Source: Spongospora subterranea f. sp. subterranea
Lineage: Eukaryota; Endomyxa: Phytomyxea; Phytomyxea; Plasmodiophorida
Length of the DNA stretch: 64,000 nt
Assembly: GCA_049724395.1 (NCBI GenBank)
Contig: JAUGWO010000128.1
Location: forward strand, 124,001 to 188,000
Reading direction: 5' to 3'
The notes beneath the pieces were generated by a model, which ran no database searches, was not told the DNA's origin, and worked only from the letters and a program-made list of their open reading frames with translations. Within the stretch, counting starts at the first letter, position 1. Every line of letters starts with the position of its first letter. Below are positions 35,330 through 46,100 of the stretch, one piece after another. Position numbers and translations under genes: made by a program.

Positions 35330-36495
35330 AAACAGCTGCTCAGTGTCCGGGTATTTTCAACCGGATCTTTTCAACCTTCTCTCAATGGAAGTACATCAGC
35401 AATGAAGATCTAGATTTGGGGTAGCCAGATAAAAGGCAATTAGAGACTATAATTAGTGGATTCTTTGAAACTGGATATTTTACTAATTGCCCATCTTTCC
35501 CCAAAAATTCGCATTTCCGGAAATGCGTGGGTGCGGCATCATTGAACAATCGAGAGATTTCTCGAATTGATGGAGATCAAGAAGGAGAAGAAGACCAAAG
35601 ATGGTCGGAGGCACAGGAAACAATTCTGATTGAGTGCTATTGAGCAACCAACCTTGACTCAAGGTAAAAAACATATGGATCGAGTGACATCGCCTTCCAG
35701 GTTCAAGTCGGAGGCCGACAAAATCAAAATCAAGTTTGCAGGATGGACGAGCATTATCACGCTGTATTCGAGGGCAAGCGATAACGCAAGTTGATGTTTC
35801 AAACTGTCAGGTTGTGGCACACATCGCATGTTATATTGTTTAATTCTAACCTCAATCTTCTAGTCTAAGTTTTCAAGGCTGAAGGCCATTTACATGGGAT
35901 GTAAGTGGCTAATGTCACTGCCCGGGTCCGCTGCCTGGGCGACCGACGCCATTGATGACCAGTGGCTGGAATTTGGTTCCAACAAAGCCCATAATCAAGC
36001 GCGGTTGTTTCAGACGGTCAATGCCAATTCCTATTGCAATGCATTGGCACAATTACTGCCAATGCCAATGGAGTTAGCCTAGACGATGGGAGTTCCGATG
36101 TGGATAGCTGCAGACCGATTGACATCAGTAACGATGGGTAAGAGAGGTGCAAGGGACAAGCTATGGTGGACGCTGGGCCGGTGCTGGCGTGCCGCATGTC
36201 TATTCGTTTGTTGTCGATCCGCCGATGGAACAATCTCAAAAAAGTGGATGTTACTCTATTGAAGCCCACTCTGTTTCAGTTCTACCAACAAGTAGAGGAT
36301 TTGCAATGCTTGAACTTGGTACCAATTTCAATATTCAATTCGATGAGCACACCAATTTTCCCATTCAAATGTGTGCGCTGATAAGATGCTAGGTACCTCT
36401 CCCTTTTGTCAACGATGGTGATAAGCGAACGGTTGACGAAATTGGCGTCGAAAGAGTCTGGGGCCGACAGCAATCGTTGGGTTTAGAAAAAAGAA
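35330..36495. other. Spacer, no gene recognised
   Basis: Short frames occur on both strands. A plus frame at 36163-36381 (about 70 residues) has protein-like composition but no recognisable domain or clear start. Nothing can be assigned with confidence. Confidence 0.4.
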
Positions 36496-36804
36496 AAGCC
36501 TCGTTGTCCCTCTTCATCGGAGCACAACCCGATGTCCAACCCCCAACGCCTCACATTATCTTCCGTTGCAAGGGCACTCAAATTCTACGATCATGAGAGC
36601 CGGATAAATGGGTGCAAGTTATATAATCTTGATTTAAATTGGTTTTCACAACTAAACAGGACAAACGCGATCGTGCCCACTTCCAAGAGTGTGGGTGGGT
36701 ATCCTGCCTTTGCGGGCTCTAATGATCGTAGAATTTGAGTGCCCTTGTCACGGAAGATAATGTGAGGCATTGGTTTGCTCCGATGCAGAGGAACAACGAG
36801 GCTT
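36496..36804. mobile_element. Foldback / MITE-like element with about 100-bp terminal inverted repeats
   Basis: The arm 36496-36602 (beginning AAGCCTCGTTGT) is the near-perfect reverse complement of 36714-36804 (ending ACAACGAGGCTT). Long blocks such as CCTCACATTATCTTCCGT and CACTCAAATTCTACGATCAT match in both. One small insertion near 36530-36543 interrupts the left arm. The 110-bp centre is AT-rich and non-coding. This is a typical non-autonomous DNA element. No obvious target-site duplication was identified. Confidence 0.85.
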
Positions 36805-37511
36805 GATTGAATTCGATAACAGCCAGGGAATTCTTGTTACGTGATTTTTTGGTTTCTTCTCAACTTGCTAATTGTGATTATTTAGTTTGTATCACTACTT
36901 TTCCAAATATTGTTATTACAGTATGTTGTTACGCATTGTAGATCTGACCCTACTACCGTAAAACAATCCAACAGGCCATCACACAACAGTCATCCAAGTA
37001 AAGAAATGGCTAAATGCCCAAGGTATCTCCGTGTATGACGATCCGCGTGAAAAGTGACGATATTTGTACCGTTTTTGGATTCAGTAAGTGACATCCCAGT
37101 AACTCCTGGTCCTGCCCTCCTTGATTCTTGTGAGGTCCTGTATTGACGCGATGATTTTGATGTTCCAGTAGCCGTTTGTTTGGTCGATTGTTGTAGGGAA
37201 CAACATCACTGTCAGCTTTACATTCCCTCATAGAATCCAAGTGCTGCCTCCCTGAATTCTGCGAGGTCCTTAATTTGGTAGAACTGAGTATTCTCTTGGC
37301 TTTGTGAAAGCTTTCGTATTCGTGACAACCCCATCACAATCGGTTCATTTCCTGGGTCTCGTACTTAGCACAAATTCATTGCAGTTAGAGACTTTATTAT
37401 CAAACGGAAAACAAATTCAATGCTGGAGGGAATACGAGCATCGATCTGGATACATCAACAAATGGCATACCACATGCGCTACAGATGGTTCATGAATGTA
37501 TATTGACGTTA
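36805..37511. other. Spacer downstream of the NDUFA9-like gene, with short duplicated motifs
   Basis: No gene recognised. Two diverged copies of a 28-bp sequence with GCCTCC-TGAATTCTGCGAGG (about 37110-37138 and 37242-37272) flank the third copy of the motif described at 35004. Confidence 0.45.
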
Positions 37512-38897
37512 TTATGGAGTAGTTTCAGCAAATGAACGGCCACCGCCTCTAAACGCTCCCAAAATCAACCGCGCCTTGTTGTGAAGGCTCTGTGGGGAGA
37601 TGCCGAGCTTTTCGAATCCATTTACCCCCTCATGAACGATGATGTCTTCTGAAATTCGTCGTAATTCATCTCGCGTTAGCAGCGGTTCCCATGGAGTAAT
37701 CTCCATCATTCTGGCGAGTGTCATGGCGACGAATCTTGGAGTTTCCACAGCGTTGTTTTTCTTTTTCGTCAAATTCGCAACCATTTCGTAAATAGTTTTC
37801 ATGTCAAGAACTTCTGGACCGCCAAGTTCGAAAACTTGCCCTAGTGCGTCAGATCGGTTTAGTGACGACATGATGGCATCGGCAATGTCTTCAACGAAAA
37901 CTGGCTGAACATATCTTTCCCCGCCATCCATCATAGGGACGAACGGGAGAAGTGTGAGCAGTTGAGCACATCGATTCAGAAACCTATCTTCCCAACCAAA
38001 GGTCTTCGCAGGTCTTAAAATAATTGCTTCAGGAAACGCATCTAACACTATCCAATTCCAGTCAACTCTATAAATACAAACATGGCGCTTGCAAAAAACT
38101 ACCTGCTTTCTCGCCTTTTGCCTTTGACCTCAAAAATGCAGATTCTGATGTATCTGATGCGTTTAAAGACGATACATGCACGAAACGCTGAACGCCAACT
38201 TCTTTAGCCGTTGATGCCAAAAGTGACGCTGCAGTGGCGTGAACATCATCAAAGGAGAAATTGCGAGTTTCATAATCTCTTCCAATAAGGTTGATGACAA
38301 TATTGGATTGAAGTATCTGGAAGAATTTAGAATCCTGTTGGATGAGCATATATTCAAATGCAAAGACTGACAGCTTCTTTGATAGAAGATTTATCACGAA
38401 CGTCAAATGGAACCGCTGTAATTTGGCCAACATCTCCACAAACCCGCAAGTGTCTAACTTCCATCCCATCACCTCTGAAAGGAACTACGACCTAAATCGT
38501 AAAAAAATCGATATGAAGGCAAGCAACAGGGGAAAAGGACTGATACCTGAGAACCAATTCGGCCTAGACGGTCGACAACGTAGCGACCAAAAAAACCAGA
38601 GGCCCCAAATACAGTAGCAGTGACACCAGATACAGATGCGCGCCCGCCTGGCGACACGAGCAACTTGGATACGGTCATGTCGGAAGGTCGACCGCAAAAA
38701 TGATTCAAATACGGGGCGAACGAGCGGACGTACTCGGTGCCAAGCGTGACGAAACACGAAAGCAGGTTCCCCCAACAGCTTATTATGTCCCACGGCCGTT
38801 GAGGGTTCAGATGGCGCCTCCACCTGGCTGTCGGCGTGGCCCTGTCAGTGCGGGCGCGTTCCTGTGCAGTTCTGTATTGAGAAACCATCGCAACCAA
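37512..38897 (-). CDS. NDUFA9: Mitochondrial complex I subunit NDUFA9-like (NUEM, extended SDR)
   Basis: NDUFA9 is an accessory subunit of NADH:ubiquinone oxidoreductase in the inner mitochondrial membrane. It has a short-chain dehydrogenase fold and stabilises the junction of the two arms. On the minus strand the frame opens at 38897; a second Met at 38678 ([18 protein letters not shown]) is just before the conserved start, and the longer form has an arginine-rich N-terminus suited to import. [21 protein letters not shown] is the NAD(P)-binding glycine motif. After a 57-bp intron comes [21 protein letters not shown]. Later exons have [21 protein letters not shown] and [11 protein letters not shown], and the last has [35 protein letters not shown] and [18 protein letters not shown], ending at 37512. 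This matches NDUFA9 order throughout. Confidence 0.9.
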
Positions 38898-39180
38898 ACT
38901 GATTCTTGGAGTATTCTTGGTCTTATTTCAACTGTAAGCAGGTTGAGTATTTAGCCATCGAGAATTCCGGTGAACTCGAGCGTTATGCATTCATCTTGTG
39001 CTGGTGAATGAACGTCTCTACGTTCGATAGCAACTTGGGGTAGCATCCAGATCTAAAAAAATATTTCAATTTGAACGCTGCGACAGCCTATCAAGAGTTC
39101 TACTGCTGAGAATTATTTATTATTGCCAGAGAGAATAAATAGATCAATTAAATAGATGTTTTGGAACTCAGTAGCATCGG

Positions 39181-40372
39181 TTATGATTTGGAACTGCCAG
39201 ATAATCGGTTGATTATGGTCACAATCCGGCGGTGAATACTGTCTTTGAACATGAACATAAGCGCGGTGCTGAGAGCGCTTTTGATAATTTGAGCTTGCAT
39301 TCCCTAACAAGAAGAGCATTGCAATTAGACGCGATGGAAACTGATATGAGGTGACGATATACCTTATAGATGGACTGGAATCCATTGTTTCGTAAAACGC
39401 GAATAAGAACTTCGTTGACACCTTGATCTGAATTGCTTGCATATTGCATACGCGTCTTGGCCATTATGTATGGATAAGTGATCACTGTAGCAACGACCTT
39501 CGATCTGGGCTATGGAATAAGAGGCCTATTCAACTTGGCAATCTGATTTAGCTTACATAGCGCCGATGAGAAACGACTCCATAGCTGTCAAGTGAAAATC
39601 TTCCACATTGCCCAGCTGTTTCCGTCTTATGCGCATCCACCAAGACTTCAATTTATCATAAACCATAAATTGAATGGCAGGATTCAGGGTAAGAATCAAT
39701 GCAGGAGTGATACCCCTATAAAACGCTAGAAGACCCTCATTAGATAGAATCTTCCCTACCGCCCCAAGGACACTGTTATTAGCATGATGTGCCCCAGACG
39801 TTTGAAGGCGCGTCTGGATCACACTAACAGTGATTTAGTCTGGCTAGCTGTGGCGGTTTGTTGACGTCATTACCTTATGGGGTTGACAACAAGCTGCGTT
39901 GCTGTTCCAGCCAGAACACCCACTAATAATGATTCCAACGCTGATATTGGCTTATCGTCAAACTTCGATTTCAATGAAGAGTACGTTGAGAAATAAAGTG
40001 AATTCTGGACGACGACCTGATGGCACCAATTAAACGGATGTAGCAAGTCGGGTACTGATATTTACACACCTTTAGATATTCGCTGTATATGCCAACAAAC
40101 AATCCAGATACACCATCCTTTACAACGATATCTCTGCAATTTATGATTAGAGAGTTACAAAATTGACAATCCTTGAAGCAGGGCAACCTAACGATTGAAG
40201 GTATAGAACCAGATCCCACAGAGCTTAGATCGGCTTGCAAACGGGTTTTGACGAGATCAAGCGGATATGTAATGGTCGATGAAATCAAGCTTGCACAGAC
40301 ACCGGATAGTGTCTCGTGATATACATTGCTGGATTGGGTCATGGCAACTGCAAAATTCAGATATCGCCACAA
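39181..40372 (-). CDS. SLC25A17: Peroxisomal-type carrier, SLC25A17 (PMP34) / ANT1 family
   Basis: This family exchanges ATP, AMP, CoA, FAD or NAD across the peroxisomal membrane. On the minus strand the start is 40372, or 40342 (MTQSSNVYHETLSG), which better fits the family. Repeat 1 has the carrier signature PLDLVKTRLQ. Repeat 2 starts about 39940 (ESLLVGVLAGTATQLVVNP) and continues VIQTRLQTSGAHH, ILSNEGLLAFYRGITPALILT and NPAIQFMVYDKLKSW. Repeat 3 has ESFLIGAMSKVVATVITYPYI, with the Px[D/E] motif changed to PYI, as the repeat-3 signature varies in PMP34 (PMQ). It ends GMQAQIIKSALSTALMFMF and INRLSGSSKS at 39181. The NPAIQF motif marks the peroxisomal group. About four introns. No obvious C-terminal targeting signal. 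Confidence 0.85.
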
Positions 40373-40718
40373 ATTGCACTCGTTAAGTGAATTCTACAGG
40401 TGCGCGCCAGGTACAGGGGCCCTCTCCTCGAGTTCGTGGCTGCTCTCGTGGCCCTGGAGCGTGGGCCTCCAGCAACCAGTCCGACCAGAGAGGCCGCGGC
40501 TCTACAGCAGTTACAGTTTGCCCCGCGTAGGACGTCAGTCTGTCAAGCGTTGGAGCGTCTCAGATCTACGTTGCATCATCATCGCAGTCAGTCCAAGGCA
40601 GTCAGGCAGGCACCGCCACCATCATTACGGCCATTCCCCATTCCCGATCGCTGGATCAGCGTTGACGGTCTAGATACTACTGCCATATTGTGCCCGGTCC
40701 TAGGGAATTCGGCGGCCC
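40373..40718. promoter_or_regulatory. Presumed shared promoter of the divergent carrier and qRRM genes
   Basis: The starts of two divergent genes lie only 346 bp apart, so the region must hold both promoters. It is GC-richer than its surroundings between 40400 and 40520. No specific sites could be assigned. Confidence 0.5.
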
Positions 40719-42907
40719 ATGGCCAGCTTATCCCAGAGAGATGTATCAGATCAAGGATCCAGCGAAAACGTCGATCAGCTGATATCGCCAACTTTGAATT
40801 CTAAAATTTCTGGGGAAGAACTGGACTGTTTTCGCTTAAGGATGGGCGATAAAGTTAAAATATGCCGCAGGAGACCAACGTCAATGAACGAGCTTCTTGC
40901 TATGTTTTTGCTCGGTTCGTAATTTTTTGTGAAATATTGCCCAAATGCGCTCTGATTTAGTTTGCCATAGGGTTTCCCGATGTTGATCCTCCCCTTGACT
41001 TTTATGTTGATCAGCAATTAATCAACAATATATCAGAATTACCCGAAAACTCCATTGTTGACTGCTACCCTGCAACGGCTCATCCTGTTAAACGAGACCG
41101 CGACGATGACACTCATGAAAATGCAATTTGGCCAAAGGAAAAGCGAATAAAGGCCGCTTCTTCAACGGCGTCCGGTGGGGATGAAGGCTGCATTGTGCAT
41201 CTTCGGGGACTTCCTTTCGATGTCAATGAACGAGATATTCGACATTTTCTTTTTGACGCCAAGGTATCGGATCAGCCCAGCTCGATAGTCATTCAGTTAA
41301 ACGGTCGCGATTTACCAACTGGCGACGCACATGTTCGCCTAGCGTCTTTAGTGGACGTTGGATTGGCACTTGCTCGGCATAAACAACATATGGGTACATG
41401 CATTTTGTGAGTTTGATTCGTAACTTTCAAATTTTTTTCCTCAGGTGCTCGTTATATTGAGGTTTTTCGCGCATCCAACCACTCGATGATAAAGTGCATT
41501 AACGATAATGCGAACCGAGTCAACAATCGGGATGTGCGCCGTAAGGGAACGGATTCGAGCCTCACCGGCCGGGCACTGTCGTTTTCTAGGGATGCCCCTT
41601 TTTTAGGCACTGATGACTTCCCTAGACACTACCGAGTTTTTCCTCCACAGCGTTTTCCTGTACGTTCTTGCTCAGTTTACTGAATGATTACACCGTTTGA
41701 CTCTCCCTTCCTGTTCTTCTTCTTTAGTCTTGCGGTTATATCCGTGTACGTGGATTGCCATATCATACATCTGAAAGCGACATCTATTCGTATATCTGCG
41801 ACTCTGAGTCCGAATCCAGCGTTAATTCATTTTGCAATTCTCTAGGTTTTTCCAGACTGTTGGAGTAATGCCAACACGAATAGTTTTCACATCATCGACA
41901 AATCAGGACGCCGTTTTAGAATTTTCTAGTGTTTCTGACTCAGAAGTAGCGATGGCGAAAGATAAAGACTATATTGGCTCTCGTTTCATTGACTTACATC
42001 GAATATCACCCGAAGAGTTCAATGACAAATATATGTTTGCAAATCGGACCGGATTGAGGACGCTTTCGACCGATGGTGACGTATTTGGATCCCCAAGGTC
42101 CATTCGCTCAAATTTGGCCACTATTCCATCTCAATGCAGCCCGAGAAGTTCCCATTACAGTTATCACCCATGCCGGCTAAAGCTACGAGGGCTCCCGTTT
42201 TCAGCTTCTGCTCGAGATGTTGAAAACTTTTTTACGTCAGTGTTCTCAGGCTGTCACGACCGCGAATTGCTTTTTTAACGCTCTGCTTGACGTCTTGTTT
42301 AGGGGATTTCGGATCATACCTGGATCAGTTCATCTCCCTCGTGAACAATCTGGCCGCTCATCCGGCCTTGGGTTTATTGATTTCGAATCAAGCCGTGACG
42401 CTGAACTCGCTATGCGCGAGAGAAACATGCAGTTCATCAACCACCGGTATCTGTTATTGGCTGGCCTAATTGGAACAACACTTTTTACCAATTTGCACAA
42501 CAGATACATCGAGCTTAGCATAGATAGTAAATATTCGTCACAAGGTTCTCCATCCAGTGTCCCTTCTTTCAGAGCTGCTCCGGATCTCGTCAATTCTCGC
42601 CGCGTCAGATTAAGAGGATTACCATTTAGCGCCACAAAAACCGACATAATCAATTTCTTCCCGTACGTCTGATTGCTTTGTTATTCTCAATGTGAGGGGG
42701 GAGTGCTAATGTGTTCTTTTCAACTTGGTTTTCAGTGGGTTTTCACTGGATATGAGCTCAGCTGAGACATATATAGATCCAGTATCCGGGCGGCCAAATG
42801 GGGTGGGGTGTGTCTCCTTTTTATCATGCAGTGAAGCGATGCGTGCAATCAAGGAGCGAAACCATGCATTCATGAATAGCCGTTATATCGAGCTTTCTCT
42901 TGAATGA
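40719..42907 (+). CDS. Quasi-RRM RNA-binding protein (hnRNP H/F, GRSF1, ESRP type) with four qRRMs
   Basis: qRRM proteins bind G-tracts in RNA and control splicing and polyadenylation. The start at 40719 gives MASLSQRDVSDQG. After an intron an acidic linker with a KRDRDDD stretch leads to qRRM1 (VHLRGLPFDVNERDIRHFL, about 41190). qRRM2 begins IRVRGLPYHTSESDIYSY (about 41745), qRRM3 LKLRGLPFSASARDVENFF (about 42180), and qRRM4 VRLRGLPFSATKTDIINFF (about 42600). Each RRM starts with RGLP[FY], the hallmark of the group, and units close with RYIEL- or RYIEV-type motifs as in hnRNP H/F and ESRP. The R-rich region NRDVRRKGTD-S lies between qRRM1 and 2. The stop at 42907 follows RYIELSLE. About six introns. 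The gene converges with the dynein gene, 206 bp between stops. Confidence 0.85.
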
Positions 42908-43113
42908 CACGAGAACCGAATTATTTGCAAATTTTGTATCGATTCATTTACTAAGTTTCCTACCCTTCGTTAAAATACCCAGATTTGGTATAATTCCAGC
43001 TAATATATTGTTAATTATTCTTTCGACGAGAAACTTTCAGGACGTTGCTTTTCTTCCTACTATCAGGGTTTGAACGTATTTAGGACATCTGCCGTGCTGG
43101 TCATCCATGGTCA

Positions 43114-46100
43114 TCAGTCGGTGTTCAATACGAGCGCTGTGCCTTGCAGAATCCAATGGCTGGCATGCTCACTGGCGGTCAGGTCGGCCTCAAACACTGC
43201 ACCCTCGCCCATTCCGCCTCGCCGATCTTGAGTGACATATACCGGTGTTCTGAAGGTGCTGGCCAACTTGAGCTTGGTAAGCTCGATGGGGATTACCTGA
43301 AGGATGGGCAGTTCGATGATAAGTTCCTTTGGATTGGGCCGCGTCAAGCACGATCGCTGGACATCCCAGCCTGCTCCCTCTAAATAAAGGCCTTGAATGT
43401 AGCAACCATCTGCGGGACGTTCTTTGATGTCCTCTGGATTGATGATGCCGGTCACTTTGGTGTAAAGGGTGGATTTATCCAGTGGCCATCGCCTCTTTCG
43501 GCATGTACTTTGGACGAGGGCGGTCAGATATGACTCGGGCACATGCAGTCCGCTGAGCCAGATAACTATGGGATCATCCCCTTGAAGTATCCAGTTCTGG
43601 TACTGGTCATAGCGCCGTTGAAAGTGCTGGATCCAACTGCCCAGCATTTTTTTCGTTTGTGGCGCCAGTGCGCGCCATACCTCAGGAAGATACCCGTTAA
43701 ACAGGGAGCTCCCGATCGCCTCCAGCTCACTTGACATTCCGATCTCACCGGCAAGCGCCTTCTGTAACTCGGCCAATGATGCCGACATCTTCGCGATCAG
43801 GATATTCCATCGCTCCAGCTCCTGCATCAGCACAATGGCACAGGGAGGGATAGGCTCTTCTGGACGATTCGCCCGAGTTGCTGCCGCTGCACTCAATGAA
43901 CGGCGAATGATCTGCAGATCGAAAGGTTCTGGAACCTTTCGCTCAATATCAGCGGCTATTCTGGTGATTATCTCTTCTCGTGACGCGCCGCTGCTATCTG
44001 CTACTGAGCGTGGTTGCAGGTCGATCAGATCTCGCCACATCTGCTTGGTGGCATCACTAAAGTACCCAATCTCCGCGTTGCTATGGAGGCCAAATACTTC
44101 GGGGCTGTAATCGAGCGGGAATGGTCTGGATCGCCTCCTCATACCCCTTAATGGTTTTCGTCGCTGGAATCATGTAGTCATATCCGGAGCGAGAGAAATA
44201 AAAGGGCTGGGATTGATCAAAAAGGAAATCGCCCATGTACTCATCTAGATATGTGATGAGGATTCGTCGATCATAGCTATCGGTAACCCTTCCCCCATAC
44301 ATTGCCTCTCCGATTAGATATCGCAACGAGCCCCAGGGCATCATCTCGTCATGATTGTTCCATGCCTTGGTCAGATACATCGATAGCAGGCGAAGTGATA
44401 CGTTGAAATCGCTCTCGTTGAAATCATACATAACATTCCAGCCAATCTTGCCGTATTTGCGGCGCTCTTGCACGACGGCGTGAAAGAAACTGAGAACATA
44501 CACCAACGACGGAAATGCGGGATGGGGACAGTCGTTCAAGACATCGTCCGTAATACGAGAATACGAACTGCGAATATTCAGGCGCAGGCCGTCAGGTGGT
44601 TCTGTCACTACTTTTAGTGACCGTTGCAAAATGCCTTTACACGAAATTATCGGTTAGAAACGATGCGAGGCGTATTCCTTGATTACGTACCAAGAGGGAA
44701 TCGAGGAGTTGGATCAGTCGTTAACCACAATCGAAAATCAGGATTTACCGATGTTAAGGACAGCGATTCTAATAGTTTCTCTAGAGTTTTGAGCCATGAC
44801 GACATCAGGTGGCAATTCTGTAAAACGATCCAGAAGCCACGAGATGACCCAGACTTGAGCAATGACAGTGCAATGTCGCCTTGGCCTTGCCCAAGCGCTG
44901 TTTAAAAAATATCTGGAGTTAGTAACCGTTTGTGAACGTAACTCGTGATTCAAGTCATACCCAGATGACGGAAGCGGTTGCTCTGCTTAATCCCATGTTG
45001 CTCTGCCAATTTGTCAAGCTCGATCATAGGATCGGCACCAGGCGATAGAATGAATACCACCGGGCTCTTGGCCGAGCTTTGCGCTAATATGCGCCCAAAC
45101 TCTAAAACTGGCGGCTGGACGTAATACTGATCCCCCATAATTTGGACAACGAACCGCCTCACGTCGGTATAGATTCGATCAGGGCGAAAGCAGCGCAGGA
45201 TAAGCATGGATTGCATCTTCGTGAACTGAGCTCCGTATCCCTCAGGCATTGGCTCGTCCTCCGGCCTCTCTTTGCCCTGAACAGAAACAGCCCAAACGCA
45301 ATGAAAACGCAATAATCAACATTTTGATACCGTCTCACCTGCCACGAACGCCATTGCTCGCTGTGTTCTGTGACATGGGAAAGCAAGGTAGTGAACACCT
45401 CGCTGATTCCTGACAATCTCTGAAGGTCCTTCCACGCTTGGGCGCTGATCCAATCGTCTGGTCTATCCTCGTCATTGCTATCCAAGGAGATATTCCCCTT
45501 GAGAAAGAAATCCAACTCTTGACGGTCGAGCTCGTCTTCCATAATCATTACCGTCATTTGAAACGAGAACATCAGCTTGTGCCTTTCGAAAATGCCGGTG
45601 CAGACATAATCATAAACCATCTTGGTAAGCTTAGTGATTATATTCTTGAGGCGGTACGTGATCATGGGATCGCGTTCACTGGTAGTTAACGCACGCAAGA
45701 ATAGCTGCAAGTAGGATGAGAGCGAGTATTCATACATCTTGCTGATGTTAGACAGGCCGCTGATGGCGAAGAATAGGATGGCGCCCCGCTTGGCTGCAGC
45801 CCGATATCCTGCGGTGACTTTCTCCAGCTCATTGGCAGTAATAGCGCTCTCCTCCAACTGCTCAGCAATGGAAACTGACTTGGTTTTGGCACTTTCTAAA
45901 ACTCCAATCAGCACTGCGTTTTCCAGGATATTGCCAGTGGCTTCGGTCAGCTCCTGTACAGGCCGGGCAATTAGCGATACCTTGTGCAAAAATCTCAACA
46001 CTTACCCGCAATAGGACCGCCTCCAACTCGGCCAGCTTGATATTGTTCTTGCTCATCGTCTGTATCAATTCCTCCCGTTGCTGCTGCAAATCAGGGCGTT

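Noticed and set aside
44112-44145. A short GC-AG intron explaining the dynein frame break
   Set aside because: It would remove residues (EAIQTIP...) that are conserved in the family, so a one-base change fits better.
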